This document shows positions 18,643 through 27,639 of a DNA stretch of 64,000 nt, piece after piece (the first letter of the stretch is position 1; each line of letters begins with the position of its first letter). Origin of the DNA: Hymenobacter volaticus (GTDB lineage Bacteria > Bacteroidota > Bacteroidia > Cytophagales > Hymenobacteraceae); contig NZ_CP095061.1 in assembly GCF_022921055.1 (NCBI RefSeq), positions 1,589,501-1,653,500 on the forward strand, given 5' to 3'. The notes under the pieces were generated by a model, which did no database searches, was not told the DNA's origin, and was given only the letters and a program-made list of their open reading frames with translations. Position numbers and translations under genes: made by a program.

Positions 18643-19250
18643 TAGTTTCGGCTAAACAGATTTCGCGGCATTAAGCCCGTGCGGCACGATTCACATTGGA
18701 GTAGGTTGCGTTAGTATGTCACCAAGGTAGTAGATTGATTAGCACTACGCAAGTGATATAAGTATTTTAATTGATTTTTGTAGTATTCTAGTGTAGGCAG
18801 TCAAATTTATAGGCTTAATCTTATTTGCTTTAATTAAAACGATAGAACGTATGCCTTATTGAATGATGCACGATTTGCTAAGCAACAATTATTGCAGTCA
18901 GCTATTTGAGGTTAGGCTCATTGGAGACACTTATTGATCCGTTTGGGCATGTAATAGTCTCCTTAGAGCGGAAACATAACTACCTAAGCAACATAGAAAT
19001 CCTGTTGCTTAGGCAAGGAAGTTTGATAAGTAGATACAGTTTGAGTGCACTTAATCTACTCACATTGGCGAAGTGTAGACGTAAAAATTTGCTTGAGCTT
19101 CTTGCATACCGCCGCACAAAGCTGATGTACTAGCAAAAGGTGTAGGAGTAAAGTTCTTGCCTAGCTTGTTTAATTCTAGGCAATTAAATACTTGAAAAAG
19201 CGCTCAGTTTAAAACAGAAATTCATCTATTGTTTTACTGGTGTAAAACAA
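18643..19250. other. Non-coding AT-rich stretch
   Basis: About 600 bases between the RNA candidate and the tRNA terminator. It is AT-rich, without repeats or a credible gene. An open frame at 18906-19133 (TTG start, 75 residues) has no recognisable features and was not accepted. 18195-18420 is likewise empty. Confidence 0.4.
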
Positions 19251-19281
19251 AAACGCCCTCTACAGCATGTAGAGGGCGTTT
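19251..19281 (-). terminator. Terminator downstream of tRNA-Arg
   Basis: Perfect 14-bp stem AAACGCCCTCTACA / TGTAGAGGGCGTTT with a 3-base loop; on the minus strand it ends the tRNA-Arg transcript, followed by a T-rich run. Confidence 0.85.
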
Positions 19282-19296
19282 TCAGACACTGTTTGT

Positions 19297-19367
19297 GGTC
19301 ACGCTAGGAATCGAACCTAGATCAAGAGCTTCGGAAACTCTCATACTATCCGTTGTACGACGTGACC
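19297..19367 (-). tRNA. tRNA-Arg (CCG)
   Basis: On the minus strand a complete cloverleaf: acceptor GGTCACG/CGTGACC, anticodon stem AGAGT/GCTCT around loop TTCCGAA (anticodon CCG), T arm CTAGG-TTCGATT-CCTAG. No encoded CCA. It decodes CGG. Confidence 0.93.
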
Positions 19368-19513
19368 GAATTAAGAGCGGCAAAACTAGGCAGAAATAGC
19401 GTTGCAGCCAAACCTAGTGCTACATTTTCTGCAAAAACCTGTACTGACCTGCCACAACCTTACAAGCGTCAATTCAGTTAACTACTCTTGAACTCGACCA
19501 ACCAAAATCCATT

Positions 19514-19996
19514 ATGGCAACCACTGAAAAGAAAACTCTCTACACGGCTGAAGCTGCTGCCGTTGGCGGCCGTAGCGGCCACGTACGTTCCACTACGGGT
19601 ATTATCGACCTCGATATGTCGGTGCCAGAAGGCTTAGGTGGAAAGAAAGGAGCTACCAATCCGGAAGAACTGTTTGCTGCTGGTTATGCTTCTTGCTTTC
19701 AGCAAGCTCTATTGGTTATTGCGCAGCGTGCCAACGATAAACTCGACGCCGACACCACTGTAAACTGCTCGGTGTCGTTGTTCCAGGAGGGAGAAGGCTA
19801 TGGCTTGAGCGCTATACTCGACGTAGATCTGAAGAAATTCGACCACGATAAAACCATTGACATGGTGCGCCAAGCACACAAAATATGTCCTTATTCGGTA
19901 GGTACCCGTGGCAACATGGAAGTGGAACTACGAGTACAGGGACAACCTATTCCGGTTGAAGCCGAAGAAAATGCCGGTGTAGCCAAAGAAAGCTAG
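19514..19996 (+). CDS. Organic hydroperoxide resistance protein (Ohr/OsmC family)
   Basis: 160 residues. Ohr proteins reduce organic and lipid hydroperoxides with a pair of reactive cysteines. Here the peroxidatic Cys61 lies in LFAAGYASCFQQAL and the resolving Cys125 in AHKICPYSVGTRGN, both in the expected family context. The N-terminus (TLYTAEAAAVGGRSGHVRS) and the glycine-rich GLGGKKGATNPEEL are typical. The C-terminal tail (EAEENAGVAKES) is longer than usual. It stands alone, unlike the second copy at 29925 which is next to ohrR, and is convergent with sucC through a shared 34-bp hairpin. Confidence 0.92.
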   Translation: MATTEKKTLYTAEAAAVGGRSGHVRSTTGIIDLDMSVPEGLGGKKGATNPEELFAAGYASCFQQALLVIAQRANDKLDADTTVNCSVSLFQEGEGYGLSAILDVDLKKFDHDKTIDMVRQAHKICPYSVGTRGNMEVELRVQGQPIPVEAEENAGVAKES

Positions 19997-19999
19997 AAG

Positions 20000-20071
20000 A
20001 CCAGAGCACCAAGAATAGAAACGGCCGCTGGAGACATCTCCAGCGGCCGTTTCTATTCTTGGTGCTCTGGT
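20000..20071. terminator. Bidirectional terminator between ohr and sucC
   Basis: The arms 20000-20033 and 20038-20071 are perfect reverse complements over 34 bases with a 4-base loop. The hairpin fills the whole gap between the two convergent genes (stops at 19996 and 20075). Confidence 0.9.
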
Positions 20072-20074
20072 AAA

Positions 20075-21268
20075 TTACATTGCCAACACTTCTTTCACGC
20101 GCTCAGCGGCGTCTTTCAACAGTACGGCTGAATACACCTTGAGGCCTGACTCGTCGATGATGCGGGCGCCTTCCTCGGCGTTAGTGCCTTGCAGACGCAC
20201 AATAATCGGCACTTTGATGTCGCCAATGTTCTTATAGGCTTCTACTACACCGTTTGCCACCCTGTCGCAACGCACGATGCCACCGAAGATGTTGATGAGG
20301 ATGGCTTTCACGTTCGGATCCTTCAGGATGATGCGGAAACCAGCTTCTACAGTTTGGGCATTAGCTCCACCCCCTACGTCGAGGAAGTTGGCGGGTTCAC
20401 CACCGCTTAGTTTGATAATGTCCATGGTGGCCATGGCCAAGCCCGCGCCGTTTACCATGCACCCTACGTTGCCGTCAAGCTTCACGTAGTTCAGGTTTGA
20501 GGCCGAAGCTTCCACTTCCAAGGGGTCTTCCTCGTTGGTGTCGCGCAGGGCAGCAAAATCGGGGTGACGATACATAGCGTTTTCGTCCAGGGTCACCTTG
20601 GCGTCAACGGCCAGAATTTTGTTGTCCGAAGTCTTCAACACGGGGTTGATTTCGAACATGGCCGAATCGGTGTCGTCGTAGGCTTTGTAAAGCGCCGTTA
20701 CGAATTTCACCATTTCCTTTTGGGCTGGGCCAGTCAGGCCGAGGTTGAAGGCAATTTTGGCGGCCTGGAACGGACGCAACCCCACGCGTGGGTCGATATG
20801 CTCGCGGTGGATTTTCTCGGGGTGCGCCTCGGCAACCTCCTCGATGTCCATACCGCCTTCGGTGGTGTAGATGATGACGTTTTTGCCGGTGCCACGGTCG
20901 AGCAGCACGCTCATGTAATACTCCTTAGTTTCCGACTCGCCGGGATAGTACACGTCCTGGGCAACAAGCACTTTGTGCACTTTGCGGCCTTCGGCGCCGG
21001 TTTGTTTGGTCACGAGCTGCATGCCGATAATCTGGTCGGCAATTTCTTTTACCTGATCCAGGTTTTTGGCCAGCTTCACGCCGCCCCCTTTGCCGCGGCC
21101 GCCAGCGTGAATTTGGGCTTTGATTACGTACCAGCTAGTGCCGGTGTCAGCGTTCAGCTTCTTGGCGGCGGCCACTGCCTGATCGGCGGTGTCGGCCACA
21201 ATGCCTTCCTGCACGCGTACACCGTAGCGCTTCAGAATGTCTTTGCCCTGATACTCGTGAATGTTCAT
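20075..21268 (-). CDS. sucC: Succinyl-CoA synthetase beta subunit (ADP-forming)
   Basis: 397 residues, the usual length. It pairs with SucD to convert succinyl-CoA to succinate with formation of ATP in the TCA cycle. The N-terminal ATP-grasp domain is clear: [44 protein letters not shown] and the Asp of [13 protein letters not shown]. The C-terminal CoA-ligase half has [28 protein letters not shown] and [13 protein letters not shown]. No sucD is adjacent; in Bacteroidetes the two are often apart. ATG at 21268. Confidence 0.96.
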   Translation of the reverse strand: MNIHEYQGKDILKRYGVRVQEGIVADTADQAVAAAKKLNADTGTSWYVIKAQIHAGGRGKGGGVKLAKNLDQVKEIADQIIGMQLVTKQTGAEGRKVHKVLVAQDVYYPGESETKEYYMSVLLDRGTGKNVIIYTTEGGMDIEEVAEAHPEKIHREHIDPRVGLRPFQAAKIAFNLGLTGPAQKEMVKFVTALYKAYDDTDSAMFEINPVLKTSDNKILAVDAKVTLDENAMYRHPDFAALRDTNEEDPLEVEASASNLNYVKLDGNVGCMVNGAGLAMATMDIIKLSGGEPANFLDVGGGANAQTVEAGFRIILKDPNVKAILINIFGGIVRCDRVANGVVEAYKNIGDIKVPIIVRLQGTNAEEGARIIDESGLKVYSAVLLKDAAERVKEVLAM

Positions 21269-21466
21269 GGAGGTCAGTTATGGAGGTGGTTCGATATGTG
21301 CACGAAAGTAGGTAGAAAAGAGTTTCCAGTTTCTGGTTGCGGCTTTCTAGTTCGTGCTTTCTATAAAATTATTCCTTTTAGAAGCCCGCTAACTGCGTAG
21401 TTCGATTGCCTCCAAGCGGTTCGCCCTTGCTGCTGGCTACAGTGCGTACTCGGCCAACTCGACACG

Positions 21467-22600
21467 CTACCGGCCGTACCACTGCGCCATGACCTGTTCG
21501 GCGGGTTTGTGCTGAGGTGTGAAATCGAGGTGGCGACGGGCGGGGCCATCGGGTTGCAAGCCGGGGTACCACTTCCAAATAAAAGTGCCCTGAAACCAGG
21601 GCCGCCGCCAGAATGTCTCGAACATAGCCTCGTAGCAAATGCGCTGGGTTTGTTCGTCTAGCTCGGTAAACACGGCCGTGCGGTCGGGCCAGGCCCAAGG
21701 CTCAATAGCAGCGTCGGGTGTGGTTTTGTAACCGATTTCGGTGAACAGGACTGGCTTTTTGTAGCGCTTCTGCACGGCTTCAATGCGGCGTAGCGGCTCC
21801 TTCCAAGAAGTAAGCAAAGTTGCTTTAGTGGGCCGAGTGGTTTTGCTGAGAGGAAAATAAGCTTGGATACCGATGTAGTCCAAGGCATCCCAAAAGCGAA
21901 TTTGCTCGAACTCGCCGCTCCAGTTAGCCGCGTAGGTGAGGGGGCCATGATACACGTTGCGCACTTTGCCAATAAGGGTCCGCCATTCCGCTTCGTGCCC
22001 CACGCTGGCGTGCTGCAACTCAGTGCCGATACACAGGGCATCCATGCCAGTGCTTTCAGCTAGCTGGGCATAGTGCAGCAAAAAAACGGAATAGCTGGCA
22101 AACCAAATTTGCCAGTCGGCGGCGGAGGCCATCTTGATGTCGCCAGGCCACGAGCCGCTGCCGCCACGCAGCCATAAATGAGGCTTAAGCATGGTATGAA
22201 TGCCGTGTTTTCGGGCCATGTTGGTGGTGTACACCAAACCCCGGTCACTTTCACCCCAATAGCCACGGTTCCCTGCGCCCGTGTGCAGGCGAACCTCGGG
22301 TGTGGCCGCTCCCGCTTGCCAGCCAAAAGGGGTTTGGGCTATCCAAGTGATGCCATTGCGCACTAACGGCTCTAGGTTGGAACTGGCAATGGAATCGGCC
22401 GCAACCCAATTTACTCCCCGCAGGCGATTGTCGGTAGGGCGCGGCCCGGCTAAAGTGGCAAGACTAGTAGATGTTTTCGTGGAAGGCGTAGGCCGAGGCC
22501 AATGCCACCACAGGACAACTAGCGCTATGGGTGTTGCCAAAAGCAACAAGGGCAGCCACCAAAGTCGGCGCACCGACACAAAAGAAAAAGTAGTGGCCAT
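21467..22600 (-). CDS. GH113-like glycoside hydrolase, membrane-anchored
   Basis: 377 residues. One N-terminal membrane segment (LWWLPLLLLATPIALVVLWW) anchors or exports a TIM barrel. The barrel matches glycoside hydrolase family 113, whose known members are beta-mannanases: GVNWVAADSI, GIHTMLKPHLWLR, the putative acid/base Glu194 in CIGTELQ and the putative nucleophile Glu288 in VLFTEIGYK, then FIWKWYPG. Distance from characterised enzymes cannot be judged here, so mannan as substrate is only likely. The gap to sucC (198 bases) may hold the sucC promoter. Confidence 0.82.
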   Translation of the reverse strand: MATTFSFVSVRRLWWLPLLLLATPIALVVLWWHWPRPTPSTKTSTSLATLAGPRPTDNRLRGVNWVAADSIASSNLEPLVRNGITWIAQTPFGWQAGAATPEVRLHTGAGNRGYWGESDRGLVYTTNMARKHGIHTMLKPHLWLRGGSGSWPGDIKMASAADWQIWFASYSVFLLHYAQLAESTGMDALCIGTELQHASVGHEAEWRTLIGKVRNVYHGPLTYAANWSGEFEQIRFWDALDYIGIQAYFPLSKTTRPTKATLLTSWKEPLRRIEAVQKRYKKPVLFTEIGYKTTPDAAIEPWAWPDRTAVFTELDEQTQRICYEAMFETFWRRPWFQGTFIWKWYPGLQPDGPARRHLDFTPQHKPAEQVMAQWYGR

Positions 22601-22764
22601 AGCACGGTTGAAACAAGGAATTCAAATAGCAGAAAACCAATGGCAAGCGCAAACGCCGCACTTGCTTATGTGGGTGGCATCGAAATCAGGGTGAGCCGCG
22701 TAATCTGCTGGTCAACCCGTAGCTTTGTTTCCTATACCCTCGGCTCACTTTACCTGGTTCCGTT

Positions 22765-23426
22765 TTGCTGCAAGCCATCAACGTTCGAAAGAAATATAAC
22801 ACGCTGGAAGTCCTCAAGGGCATTGATTTGACGATTGAGAAATCGGAAATAGTATCGATTGTAGGTTCTTCGGGGGCGGGTAAAAGCACGCTGCTGCATA
22901 TCCTGGGCACCCTCGACAACCCGGATTCGGGAGAGGTGCTCTTCGATGGCGAGTCCGTTAGCTCATTGAAACGGTCGGAGCTGGCACGGTTTCGCAACCG
23001 CCACATCGGCTTTATCTTCCAGTTTCATAACCTGCTGCCCGAGTTTACGGCCCTCGAAAACGTATGCTTGCCCGCTTATTTGGCAGGCCGCTCGGAAACG
23101 GAAACCCGCGTGCGGGCTCGAGAGTTGCTGGGCATGCTCAACCTAGAACGCCGCGCCGACCACAAGCCAAGCGAAATGAGCGGTGGCGAGCAGCAGCGTA
23201 CTGCCGTTGCGCGTGCCCTCATCAACTCCCCGAAATCATCTTCGCCGACGAACCGAGCGGTAACCTCGACTCGCAAAACGCGCAGGAGCTGCACCAAATC
23301 TTCTTTCTGCTGCGCAAAGAGTTAGGCCAAACCTTCGTCATCGTTACGCACAACGATCAGTTGGCTGAAATGGCCGACCGCAAGATTACGATGAAGGACG
23401 GGCTTATCTGGGAGGGCAACAATTAA
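22765..23426 (+). CDS. LolD/FtsE-type ABC transporter ATP-binding protein (frameshifted)
   Basis: About 220 residues after repair. All ABC ATPase motifs are present: Walker [11 protein letters not shown]-loop [11 protein letters not shown], signature MSGGEQQR, Walker [11 protein letters not shown]-loop NLDS and H-loop VTHN. The short length and the [15 protein letters not shown] block fit the MacB/LolD group, which moves lipoproteins or peptides with a FtsX-like permease; none is adjacent. One base is lost at the CCCC-G at 23228-23232: the first frame drifts to [14 protein letters not shown]; one more base gives [16 protein letters not shown]. The start is uncertain: TTG at 22765 gives [12 protein letters not shown], a natural family N-terminus, and no ATG fits. 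Confidence 0.88.
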
Positions 23427-23549
23427 GGCACTACAACTCCTTGTTCAGCTTGCTCGTACAAAAGGCATCGGGAAGTGAAGTTGTTTCCCGGTACGATTAA
23501 TTAGCATACGACCCTGGTAATGCGTCCGTCTGCCCCGGACCATGTAGGT

Positions 23550-23593
23550 AACCCGCTGCCGCGTTTTCCGGAAACGCAGCAGCGGGTTTTCTT
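23550..23593 (+). terminator. Terminator after the ABC ATPase gene
   Basis: A 17-bp stem (AACCCGCTGCCGCGTTT with one G-U type mismatch against AAACGCAGCAGCGGGTT) closed by a CCGG-type loop and followed by TTTTCTT. The rest of the 400-base gap 23427-23828 is AT-rich towards the next gene, with a possible TTGACA at 23686 and long A/T tracts at 23725-23755 that may be its promoter. Confidence 0.8.
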
Positions 23594-23828
23594 ATGCCTA
23601 AACAACTCAATTAGCGAGCAAAAAGCCTTGAGAAAGGCGGCTTAAACCGATGCTTTTAGCTAAAAATGTTAGTTCGCTAAAGAATTTGACAAACAGCTTT
23701 GTAAGTACTTGATATACAGAGGAAAAATTTGCAAAAAAAAATATATATTTTTGCACCTTTTCGTACCTTGGGGCGTTAACAGTACATAACACAAACACGG
23801 TATTACAGGACATAATAGAACAGACGCC

Positions 23829-24638
23829 ATGAGCGAAGCAACCAAGACCATCAAAGAGCCGATTCGCAAGACCAAAGTGGAGAGCTACGATATTTCGCGC
23901 TCCGACGAAACGCTGCACTTGGCTACCGATCTGGCCAAGTTCATCAAGGAAAACAAGCTGACCACCACGGTGCAAGGCAAAGAGTTTGTGAACGTGGAAG
24001 GCTGGCAGTACGCCGGTTCGCGCTTAGGCATCGTGCCTATCGTTGACCATGTCATCAACGTTTCAAACGATCAAGAACTGAAGTATCAAGCCAAGGTGAC
24101 GCTGTTTGACATGCGTTCCGGACAAACGGTAGGTGCTGGCTTCGCTATTTGCTCTAGTAAAGAGCAAGGCAAGAAGTTCTATCAGGAATTTGCAATTATG
24201 AGCATGGCCCAGACCCGGGCTATTGGCAAAGCATATCGTAACATTTTGGCCTGGATTATTCGGGCCGCTGGTTACGAGCCTACGCCGGCTGAAGAAATGG
24301 AGTATGGTGGCAACATGCCAGTTGCAGCCCAGCCGGCTATGGCTGTAGTGCCTGCCGCTGCTGCCCCAGCGCCTGCTGCTGAAGCTGCCGCTCCTATGAA
24401 AGCTGTAGTAGCCGAGCCAGTTGCTGCTGTTGAAGCTCCAACTCCTGTTACGTATGCCTCGGCTTCGCAGAAGGAAGAGATTATTCGTCTGCTAAACCAT
24501 CCGGTTATCACGCGTCAAGAGAAGACCAAGATGTTGCTTAACATCAACCGTCTGGACGACGAGCGTGCTACGCAGGCTATTGCTAAGCTTAAGAAGGCGA
24601 TTGACGACCGCGAAAATGGTCAATCAGCTGCCGCTTAA
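23829..24638 (+). CDS. Unrecognised protein with conserved phage-style core and Ala/Pro-rich linker
   Basis: 269 residues, no signal peptide. The first 165 form a compact domain (LHLATDLAKFIKENKLTTTVQGKEFVNVEGWQYAGSRLGI, FAIMSMAQTRAIGKAYRN, WIIRAAGYEPTPAEEM). The block MAQTRA.GKA.R..L.W....AGYE.TPAEEM resembles proteins I know mainly from phages and annotated as hypothetical, near recombination genes. Then comes about 60 residues rich in Ala, Pro and Val and a short helical tail (ASASQKEEIIRLLNHPVI). No phage genes surround it. Function is not assigned; single-strand annealing or nucleic-acid binding is only a guess. The start ATG 23829 has AT-rich sequence upstream. Confidence 0.7.
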   Translation: MSEATKTIKEPIRKTKVESYDISRSDETLHLATDLAKFIKENKLTTTVQGKEFVNVEGWQYAGSRLGIVPIVDHVINVSNDQELKYQAKVTLFDMRSGQTVGAGFAICSSKEQGKKFYQEFAIMSMAQTRAIGKAYRNILAWIIRAAGYEPTPAEEMEYGGNMPVAAQPAMAVVPAAAAPAPAAEAAAPMKAVVAEPVAAVEAPTPVTYASASQKEEIIRLLNHPVITRQEKTKMLLNINRLDDERATQAIAKLKKAIDDRENGQSAAA

Positions 24639-24661
24639 GCAAGCCTTAGGCGCATAAATGC

Positions 24662-24693
24662 AAAAGCCTGGTTCCAATCGGAGCCAGGCTTTT
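24662..24693. terminator. Bidirectional terminator
   Basis: 14-bp stem AAAAGCCTGGTTCC / GGAGCCAGGCTTTT with one wobble pair and 4-base loop, between the convergent genes ending at 24638 and 24717. Confidence 0.85.
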
Positions 24694-24716
24694 CATTTTA
24701 TAAGATTATATGGGAG

Positions 24717-25217
24717 CTAGTACACGTACAGTGCGTTTGTCGACAACGATGAAACGTAGCTTTTCAACTCCTGCTGATTGCGGTACACTGGTTTCGCTGT
24801 GGGTAGCGGTGGCGCTTTAAACTTAACCGAGCATAGCCAACTGTAGGCAGATGCAATGTCACTGAAAAGGGCTACTACAGGTGTGGAGATATTGTAGAGC
24901 GCTACATCAGTGCAGCACCGGATGTCAATGCCAGTGGAGTAAACCCAGGCCATGTGTTCAACCCCAGCCAAGTGCATATAAGGCAAGTAGTCGTTGGCTA
25001 GCCAGACACCAACATCAGAGGTGATACTAGTTACGTTTGTGTTGTCGTTGAGAATACGTGCGCAGCTTCGAGAAAGAAAACATTTTGCAATAAGCAAGCA
25101 GCTTTCCTGAACCGAACTCAGCGTAAGATCCCCAAACCAATCCAGATATAGCCAACTGTTGCGGCTGTCATATGAAATGGATACAGTAGAGGTTTCTGAC
25201 AATAGTTCAATGCTCAT
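24717..25217 (-). CDS. Hypothetical STAS/SpoIIAA-like protein
   Basis: 166 residues, no signal peptide. The pattern WLYLDWFGDLTLSSVQESCLLI...RILNDNTNVTSI...GVWLANDYLPYMHLAGVEHMAWVYS resembles a family of stand-alone STAS/SpoIIAA-like proteins frequent in Hymenobacter and relatives, judged from memory. Such domains act as small regulatory or lipid-binding modules. There is no kinase or sigma factor next to it. It is convergent with the previous gene and divergent from recQ. Function unknown. Confidence 0.65.
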   Translation of the reverse strand: MSIELLSETSTVSISYDSRNSWLYLDWFGDLTLSSVQESCLLIAKCFLSRSCARILNDNTNVTSITSDVGVWLANDYLPYMHLAGVEHMAWVYSTGIDIRCCTDVALYNISTPVVALFSDIASAYSWLCSVKFKAPPLPTAKPVYRNQQELKSYVSSLSTNALYVY

Positions 25218-25616
25218 AATAATGTGAATAAAAAAGGGCAGCGAATAGGGGTGTTGATGTAGTACAGAAGCGGGGCTAATTAGCTTTATGCTTGATTGAA
25301 CTTGTCTGAAGTGCTTTCAAGAAGCTTTTGATGTGATAAATGTAATTATATTTATTCCATTGGACTATCGCTTGAGAAAAATAATTTTATTGATAATTAT
25401 AGCTGCTCTATATAATCTTGAAAACAAGCTATTTGATGGCGTTATAAAACTTTACAAGGATTTATAGTGTACAGCGATTTAAAGCTGGAACTTTGTATAG
25501 TGCAACAAATGAGGTTGCGTTCCTGTGGAGCTTAATTGAACCTACTGAACTATTCTAGCTTTTCGTTTCCAGCGCAGCGGCCGTACCTTCGTGGTTTCGC
25601 TAAGCTTCCTATTCTC
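25218..25616. promoter_or_regulatory. AT-rich divergent intergenic region before recQ
   Basis: About 400 bases between the STAS-like gene and the preferred recQ start. It is strongly AT-rich from 25300 to 25480 and should carry both promoters. No repeat or RNA gene was seen. Confidence 0.35.
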
Positions 25617-27536
25617 TTGCCTGTACCCACCGACGATATACTGCACGTACTGAATCAGACGTGGGGGCATATGGCGTTTCGGCCGTTGCAGGAAGACATC
25701 ATACGGACGGTATTAGCCGGTCAGGATGTACTAGCTTTGTTGCCAACTGGTGGAGGAAAGAGCATCTGCTTTCAAGTACCCGCTCTGGCTCGCGACGGAT
25801 TATGCCTAGTCATATCGCCGCTGATTGCGCTAATGAAGGATCAGGTGGAAAACCTACGCAAGCGTGGCATCAAAGCCGAAGCCGTGTACGCGGGCATGAG
25901 CCACCAGGAAATCGACCAGACACTGGACAACTGCGTGTACGGGCCGGTGAAGTTTCTGTACGTATCGCCGGAACGCTTACTGACGGATATGTTTCGGGCC
26001 CGAGTGGGCAAGATGAAAGTAAGCTTGCTCGCCGTCGACGAAGCGCACTGCCTTTCGCAATGGGGATACGATTTTCGGCCCCCTTATCTGCGAATTGCGG
26101 AATTAAGGGAACTGCTGCCGGGAGTGCCCTGCATTGCCCTCACGGCAACAGCTACCGAGAAAGTGCGGCAGGATATAGTCGAAAATCTACGTTTTCGGTC
26201 CGGCTATCAGGTATTTCAGCAGAGCTTCGCTAGACCCAATCTGTCGTATTCGGTACTAGCCACAGAAGACAAACTGCGTCGCCTGCTGGAAGTGGTGCGC
26301 GGCGTAGGAATAGGAAAGACCAGCATAGTGTACGCCCGTACCCGCCGCCAAACCGAAGACACCGCTGCCTACTTGCAGCAGCACGGTCTGCGGGCTGCTG
26401 CGTACCATGCAGGCTTGCTTAGCGACCAACGCACCCGCATTCAGCAGGACTGGATGCAAAACAAAGTGCATTGCATTGTGGCCACCAACGCGTTTGGCAT
26501 GGGCATCGACAAGCCTGATGTGCGCTTGGTTGTGCACTTAGAGGCTCCTGATACCTTGGAAGCATACTACCAGGAAGCAGGCCGGGCCGGCCGCGACGAA
26601 AAGTATGCCTTTGCCGTGCTCCTCGAAGGGCCTAATGATGCCGACGAGCTGCGCCGCCGCACCCAGCAGGCCTATCCGCCACTCGATACGGTACGCCGCG
26701 TGTACCAAGCCCTTGCCAATTACTCGCGCACGGCAGTTGGCGGCGGCGAATTAGTGGCCTTCGATTTTGATATTCAGCAGTTCGCAGAAACCTACCGAAT
26801 CAAGGCGCTGGAAGCACACAATAGCCTGCGCACCTTGGCGCGTGAAGGATACGTGCTGCTCAACGAGGCCGTCAACGACCCGGCCCGGGTCTACATCCCC
26901 ATCGACCACACTGACCTCTACCGTTTTCAAGTGGCCAATGCCCAGCACGATCAACTAATCAAGAGCTTATTGCGCTTTCACGGGGGCGAATTATTCGCAG
27001 GCTTTCAGCGGATTTCCGAAAACAGCCTTGCTCAGCACCTGAAGATGAGCGTAACGGATCTGCGCAAGATGCTCTTGTTTCTACACCGCTCGGGCATTAT
27101 TCAGTACCAACCCCGCCACGATTCACCGCAGGCGCAATTTACTACGCCCCGCTTCGATGCCGATAAGCTCCCGCTCGACCAAAAGCGTCTGCTTCAGGCT
27201 CGCGAACTTGCTACGCGAAAAACTGAGTCAGTCATCCAGTACGTTACCGGCGGGCGTTGCCGCCAGCAGCTTCTGCTCGAATATTTCGGTGAGTTGAATG
27301 CACCCGCGTGCCGGGTCTGCGACTTTTGCTTAGCCAGGAAGAAAGCAAAACAGGATGCAGTAGCTCCGGCGTCGCTACGCGAACAGCTTCTAACGCTGCT
27401 TCGCACCACGCCGCAAACGCCCCGCGAAGTACTTGCCCATTTCGCGCCTGGCCAAGCCACTTCCATAACCGAGCAACTGCGGGAACTAGTAGAGCTAGGG
27501 GAGTTGCGTTACGCGCCCGATGGCCGTTTGCAATAA
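25617..27536 (+). CDS. recQ: ATP-dependent DNA helicase RecQ
   Basis: About 639 residues. A 3'-5' superfamily 2 helicase used in recombination repair. Motifs in order: FRPLQEDIIRTVLAGQDVL, Walker A LLPTGGGKS (about 42-49), DEAH (141-144) in AVDEAHCLSQWGYDFRP, ALTATATE, FARPNLSYSV, IVYARTRRQTE, NAFGMGIDKPDVR and QEAGRAGRDE. The zinc-binding RQC part has CRQQLLLEYFGE..APACRVCDFC with four Cys. The C-terminal HRDC domain is missing; instead a short winged-helix-like tail is present. The open frame reaches back to TTG 25536, but the family N-terminus (PTDDILHVLNQTWGHMAFRPLQ) fits TTG 25617 better. Confidence 0.95.
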   Translation: MPVPTDDILHVLNQTWGHMAFRPLQEDIIRTVLAGQDVLALLPTGGGKSICFQVPALARDGLCLVISPLIALMKDQVENLRKRGIKAEAVYAGMSHQEIDQTLDNCVYGPVKFLYVSPERLLTDMFRARVGKMKVSLLAVDEAHCLSQWGYDFRPPYLRIAELRELLPGVPCIALTATATEKVRQDIVENLRFRSGYQVFQQSFARPNLSYSVLATEDKLRRLLEVVRGVGIGKTSIVYARTRRQTEDTAAYLQQHGLRAAAYHAGLLSDQRTRIQQDWMQNKVHCIVATNAFGMGIDKPDVRLVVHLEAPDTLEAYYQEAGRAGRDEKYAFAVLLEGPNDADELRRRTQQAYPPLDTVRRVYQALANYSRTAVGGGELVAFDFDIQQFAETYRIKALEAHNSLRTLAREGYVLLNEAVNDPARVYIPIDHTDLYRFQVANAQHDQLIKSLLRFHGGELFAGFQRISENSLAQHLKMSVTDLRKMLLFLHRSGIIQYQPRHDSPQAQFTTPRFDADKLPLDQKRLLQARELATRKTESVIQYVTGGRCRQQLLLEYFGELNAPACRVCDFCLARKKAKQDAVAPASLREQLLTLLRTTPQTPREVLAHFAPGQATSITEQLRELVELGELRYAPDGRLQ

Positions 27537-27570
27537 GCAAGCTTTGCTTTTCTGGTAGCCTCCAAAACGC

Positions 27571-27615
27571 CAACGAGCCCTGGCAATCCATAATGTGGGT
27601 TGCCAGGGCTCGTTG
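27571..27615. terminator. Bidirectional terminator between recQ and DJ-1-like gene
   Basis: Perfect 15-bp stem CAACGAGCCCTGGCA / TGCCAGGGCTCGTTG with a 15-base loop, between convergent stops at 27536 and 27640. Confidence 0.85.
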
Positions 27616-27639
27616 CTTTCGAAATAATTTGTGCTGCGG

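Noticed and set aside
18906..19133. 75-codon + strand frame starting with TTG
   Set aside because: No motif, signal, promoter or terminator support; AT-rich non-coding surroundings make chance likely.
20564..21400. Long open frame (278 codons) on the + strand
   Set aside because: It is fully antisense to sucC, whose family match is complete; the open frame reflects GC-rich codon bias.
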